Of a stretch of DNA of 64,000 nucleotides, positions 61,255 to 64,000 are shown piece by piece. The stretch comes from Amphiura filiformis. Lineage: Eukaryota; Echinodermata; Ophiuroidea; Amphilepidida; Amphiuridae. Numbering within the stretch: position 1 is the first letter of the stretch; the number at the start of each line of letters is the position of its first letter. Below the pieces are notes generated by a model, which saw only the letters and a program-made list of their open reading frames with translations, did not search any database and was not told the origin of the DNA. The stretch is from the NCBI RefSeq assembly GCF_039555335.1, contig NC_092647.1:10940313-11004312 (forward strand), read 5' to 3'. The translations under genes were made by a program, and so were the position numbers.

Positions 61255-62260
61255 GATTTTAATCTTATCTATTGCTTATCCTTTGGTTCTCTGCTGGTCA
61301 GTTGGAACAGATTTTCCCTGTTTTTATATTAACCCTTCACATCATAACAGAAGACGTTTTATGTTAACATTTTATATAAAACATTGTTATAAAACTTTTG
61401 TAGATAATAGTTATTTAAAACATTTTCTTAATCATACCTAGAGTTTTTTTTATCATCAGATAGAAAGACTTCTGCTCACCTTCTCTGGGGAGACAACAGG
61501 GCTGGGGTATCTTTCCATTTCAAAGTTTTAAAATCTGTCATATCAATTTCTTCAATATGTTGTTTTGATACAACTTATGAGGGGAAAAGTTTGATTTTAC
61601 AATATTTCGATATATTTTTTAACTTTGTAACTTTATTATGATTAACATAACTGTATTTCAAAGCGTCAAGCTATATCATTATTTTGTCCCAACAAAAATA
61701 ATCCAGGGAATAAAATATTCATTCATATGTTTATTTATTTTATTCAACCTGGGCCATTTCTACTGGTGCACATGCATTCTAATAATTTGTCTATAATACC
61801 TTATACAAGCATCATCTAGCACAATTTGTCACAAGATTTGAAAAGTAAATAGCCTATGTACACACTGAACACAATGCACATACAAGCTGTAAAGTATACC
61901 GAAGCTGTCAGTATAAAATGATATATATGACCTTCACGATGCTATTAATTTAGCCCAAAGATTAGGAAAACTAGCAAAACTGGTGAACTGGTACTGTTCA
62001 AATAAAAAACACCTGCAAATCTTGCTGCAATTTCCAAATAGTATTTCTATTACTTAAATAATTATTTTTGTTATTTCTTTTAATACAAACACATTACTGC
62101 TATGACGACTTTATCGTATTACTTACATATCAAAATCAAGTAATAATTACAAAACTCGCCGTAAACTATCACCTCTGTGGGTGTTTGGGATATAACCGGC
62201 ACAAATATTTTCTCAACACTGCGGTATGTGAAAAAGTAGGTCAATAGTCAGAGAAATATA

Positions 62261-62288
62261 GGGCGGGTGCGGCACGCCGCACCCGCCC
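62261..62288. repeat. GC-rich 28-bp palindrome
   Basis: 'gggcgggtgcggc' and 'gccgcacccgccc' form 13-base arms around a two-base centre, isolated in AT-rich sequence. A similar 'ggtgcgccgcacc' lies inside the hAT element near 51901. Confidence 0.85.
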
Positions 62289-62959
62289 AAAAAGACTAAC
62301 AAATGGACGGAAAATTTTCAAACTCATTATTTAGCTAATATGAATTTAAAATATATGTAAATAGCGCCCTCAATTTTCACACAAATGTATGGCAGTTTAT
62401 AGTATAAAAATTACCACAAAAAGCAGAAAGAGATGAATAATTTGATGTGGAAACGAAAATCTCTGTTAAGAATAAAAGTATATGGGTATATTCGTGTGAT
62501 AGCTGTTGGTATTGTCCAGATCTAGAATATTTAACATATAATATTTTGTTAGAAAAATAAACAAATGATCACATCAAAGAACCGTGACTAAATATTAATT
62601 GCCATTTATTTTGCACGTTTCTCATAAATATCAATTGCCATTTCTTTTGCACTTTTCTCAAAACTCAATACTTATGGTCATTTCTTTTGCGCTTTTCTAC
62701 ATTAGGCTACCATTACATTTGTACTTTTCCCATACATATCTATTAAACAATACCCTGAAAAGAGAATGCTAGAATCACAAGATGCCCTTTACGTGTAATA
62801 GGCCTATACACAAGTGTTTTATTCCCGGTCGCGAAAAATAATGCGATGCATTGGAAACCAGAAATAAATTTTAATTTTAATTTTAATTAAAATTGCTTTA
62901 GGTTGGAAAAGTTAGGTTTAAAGCTCCAGTGCGTGTTAGATATAGGCTTCACGAAAAAG

Positions 62960-63160
62960 TTCAAGTTTTGAGATATAAAATATCAAGAGCTATCTTAAGA
63001 ACCACTGGAGCAATAAAAGTCTTGTTTGTACTCATTTTAATGCATTTTTCATGCTGATTCCAAATATGGTCACAAAAATTTACATTTCTGAAACATTTGA
63101 ATTTTTAAAACAAAATTTGAAACTTGTCGTCTGCAGTCGACACACACTTTGAGTAGAAGC
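62960..63160. repeat. dispersed repeat (AAGTTTTGAGATATTTTCTC family), right-hand copy
   Basis: 'atatcaagagctatcttaag', 'tcttgtttgtactcatttta' and 'gaaacttgtcgtctgcagtc' match the copies in KTI12 intron 8. It is non-coding. Confidence 0.65.
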
Positions 63161-64000
63161 ACGTGAGTGGGGGATATCAACAACGACAAGAAAATAATCA
63201 ATGCATCTCTGAGCTTCTGGACAAAAATAGAGATGACGAGTTATTTGATATTAAGTCTACTTCAAAGCACATCATAATTAAGTAGCTAAATTTAGTAGCT
63301 AAATATATAAATCTCTTGACGCGTTTTTACACTAGGAATGATGGAAGCCGTCAAATTTGGCGTCGTGTTTGTTAGAAATAGATAAACATCAATACACTCT
63401 TGCACTGGAGACAAGAATACCAAAATTTGAGGTATTCTTGTTTCAGCTCTTGCATGCATTGCGAATTTAACAGGTTTACTTTTTATCTCGTGATATACAG
63501 ACAAGATACAGGCCGTATCAAAACCAACATTCTTGTTAGTCTAGTTACTGTAACAATTTGCACCCGGTTTTCCTCGCAAAATCCTTAGCATGAGTCTATG
63601 TTTTGAAAAAAAAAAACCCAAATCCGTAGACATGGGTCTCACGAAATGACGTAACCCGGGGACGTAACATAGTTCTATTAATAAATGAGGGTCATTCAAA
63701 AGTTCTACCTGTTATCTTACGTGTCATGAAATTAAAAGCCATAATTATACTCTTAAATCCTGGCTACAAAATAAAAGTTATTTGATGAAAATGTGATTTT
63801 TGGTTGTTAAGATCTTGTTGGTTAAAGCGAATACATATTTGGTACGTCGAAAACGGTACGTCTGAAGAGAAAGGTTAAAGTTTGATTAGGTTACCCACAC
63901 CTATGTAGAAATCAGTACAGATTTATGAACTGAAAATTATTGAATTGCTTTATTTTGTCCAAATAATTTAAGCAATAGCTAATGCTTGCAGATAGTAGAG

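Larger units (their letters stand above)
55616..64000. other. downstream region without a recognisable gene
   Basis: After the KTI12 stop, no exon chain or conserved domain could be found. Listed MITEs and minisatellites account for much of 55.6-60.5 kb. Bases about 60780-61130, 61260-62250 and 63170-64000 are AT-rich and show nothing I can name. Confidence 0.6.

Overview
This is an AT-rich, repeat-dense stretch of animal nuclear DNA. Four protein-coding genes can be rebuilt from GT-AG exons: the 3' part of a mitochondrial methionyl-tRNA formyltransferase (MTFMT, + strand, 1762-4578), a secreted protein with two FAS1 (fasciclin) domains (+, 14266-20464), dUTPase (DUT, - strand, 30654-23490) and the tRNA wobble-modification/Elongator-associated P-loop protein KTI12 (+, 38601-55615). 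Short exons in kilobase introns, abundant MITEs, tRNA-derived SINEs, L2/CR1-like and Penelope-like retroelements and many copies of TAGGCCTA suggest a marine invertebrate, perhaps an echinoderm or other non-vertebrate deuterostome. That placement is inference from overall character and is weak.

Layout. 1-4.6 kb: a 66-bp satellite next to the last four MTFMT exons; one of these exons has been partly copied three times in tandem in the preceding intron. 4.6-14.2 kb: intergenic, with hAT-like, foldback and LINE remnants. 14.2-21.2 kb: the complete five-exon FAS1 gene, with a decayed duplicate of exon 3 that was later split by a 233-bp hAT MITE. 21.2-23.2 kb: MITEs. 23.2-30.7 kb: the complete five-exon DUT gene; its first intron holds a Harbinger-like element which itself holds a 1.67-kb unknown transposon. 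30.7-38.6 kb: a retroelement graveyard (LINE 3' ends, a Penelope-like element with YVDD reverse transcriptase and GIY-YIG endonuclease remains, a LINE with endonuclease and YADD motifs). 38.6-55.6 kb: the complete nine-exon KTI12 gene, with a 1.6-kb 21-bp minisatellite in intron 1 and many transposons. 55.6-64 kb: MITEs, a G-rich minisatellite and no recognisable gene.

The genes are housekeeping genes plus one extracellular adhesion-type gene. Nothing suggests an operon, and their roles are independent: mitochondrial translation initiation, nucleotide-pool sanitation, tRNA wobble modification, and extracellular matrix or adhesion. I found no convincing new enzymatic or defence system. The most unusual material is structural: decoy tandem copies of exon sequence in two different genes, transposons nested in transposons with exact target-site duplications, a two-copy 1.67-1.69-kb transposon with 4-bp target duplications and a recurring internal motif, a degenerate hammerhead-like sequence in the Penelope element, and a repeat-containing C-terminal tail on dUTPase.
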